From NCBI GenBank assembly GCA_902728285.1, contig CACVBU010000351.1, forward strand, positions 496,001 to 560,000: 64,000 bases of DNA, read 5' to 3'. Below the pieces are notes generated by a model that saw only the letters and a list, made by a program, of their open reading frames with translations, did no database searches and was not told the DNA's origin. Source of the stretch: Clytia hemisphaerica. Its lineage: Eukaryota; Cnidaria; Hydrozoa; Leptothecata; Clytiidae. The translations under genes and the position numbers were made by a program. This document shows positions 63,918 through 64,000 of the stretch, one piece after another. The stretch's first letter is position 1, and every line of letters begins with the position of its first letter.

Positions 63918-64000
63918 TATGTTGGGGCCTTTGCGTGCAATTATCAATTGACGCATCCAGGCTAAAATCAAATTATCTGGCTTTCTATTGTGTGCATGCG
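63918..64000 (+). repeat. Dispersed repeat 'GCAATTATCAATTGACG', copy 2 (cut by window end)
   Basis: GGGGCCTTTGCGTGCAATTA, TCAATTGACGCATCCAGGC and TCTGGCTTTCTATTGTGTGC match 27,823-27,910. It continues past the end of the window. Confidence 0.65.

Overview
This is a eukaryotic, almost certainly animal, genomic window: AT-rich, gene-poor and packed with nested transposable elements. I cannot fix the species; the gene family and transposon mix (SNTX-like/GTPase genes, RTE-like LINEs, a Penelope-like element, tRNA-derived SINEs, many MITEs) suit an aquatic invertebrate such as a cnidarian or sponge, but this is inference. There are no operons, ribosome binding sites or CRISPR arrays. Genes have introns, and a real splice junction can be read in the second one.

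Host-type genes. Two paralogues encode large proteins with an N-terminal stonustoxin-like (SNTX/MACPF-related) domain, a middle Cys-bearing region, an AIG1/GIMAP-like GTPase domain and a C-terminal coiled coil. Copy 1 is on + at 13.6-16.8 kb. Copy 2 is on - at 54.2-46.5 kb, split by an intron of about 4 kb that is filled with transposons. Copy 1 lacks the Cys/His-rich segment and the Pro/Asn-rich tail of copy 2. Divergence between them is patchy.

Transposons. (a) 0.7-12.7 kb: nested MITEs, a decayed Penelope-like element (8.3-9.7 kb, -), several dispersed repeats and a SINE. (b) 18.9-21.7 kb: a 63-bp tandem array, a mariner-type MITE holding a hAT-type MITE, and two further MITE families. (c) 22,176-26,012: a 3.84-kb foldback-type element whose inverted ends are minisatellites, bounded by a perfect 9-bp target duplication. 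(d) 27.4-30.5 kb: MITEs and long palindromes. (e) 31.5-37.0 kb: an RTE-like LINE with one premature stop, split near its 3' end by a young non-autonomous LTR element (two nearly identical LTRs of about 536 bp, target duplication GGAAG). (f) 38.1-42.8 kb: a duplicated 0.5-kb segment with a piggyBac-type MITE inserted, plus more MITEs. (g) 54.7-62.66 kb: a 106-bp satellite array interrupted by a full-length, open RTE-like LINE (58.6-61.93 kb). (h) 62.7-64 kb: dispersed repeat copies.

The window therefore reads as two immune- or effector-like genes embedded in layered transposon insertions. Several insertions can be dated relative to one another because target-site duplications and uninterrupted paralogous copies are both visible here. 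All coordinates were read by eye; boundaries without a named target duplication are approximate.
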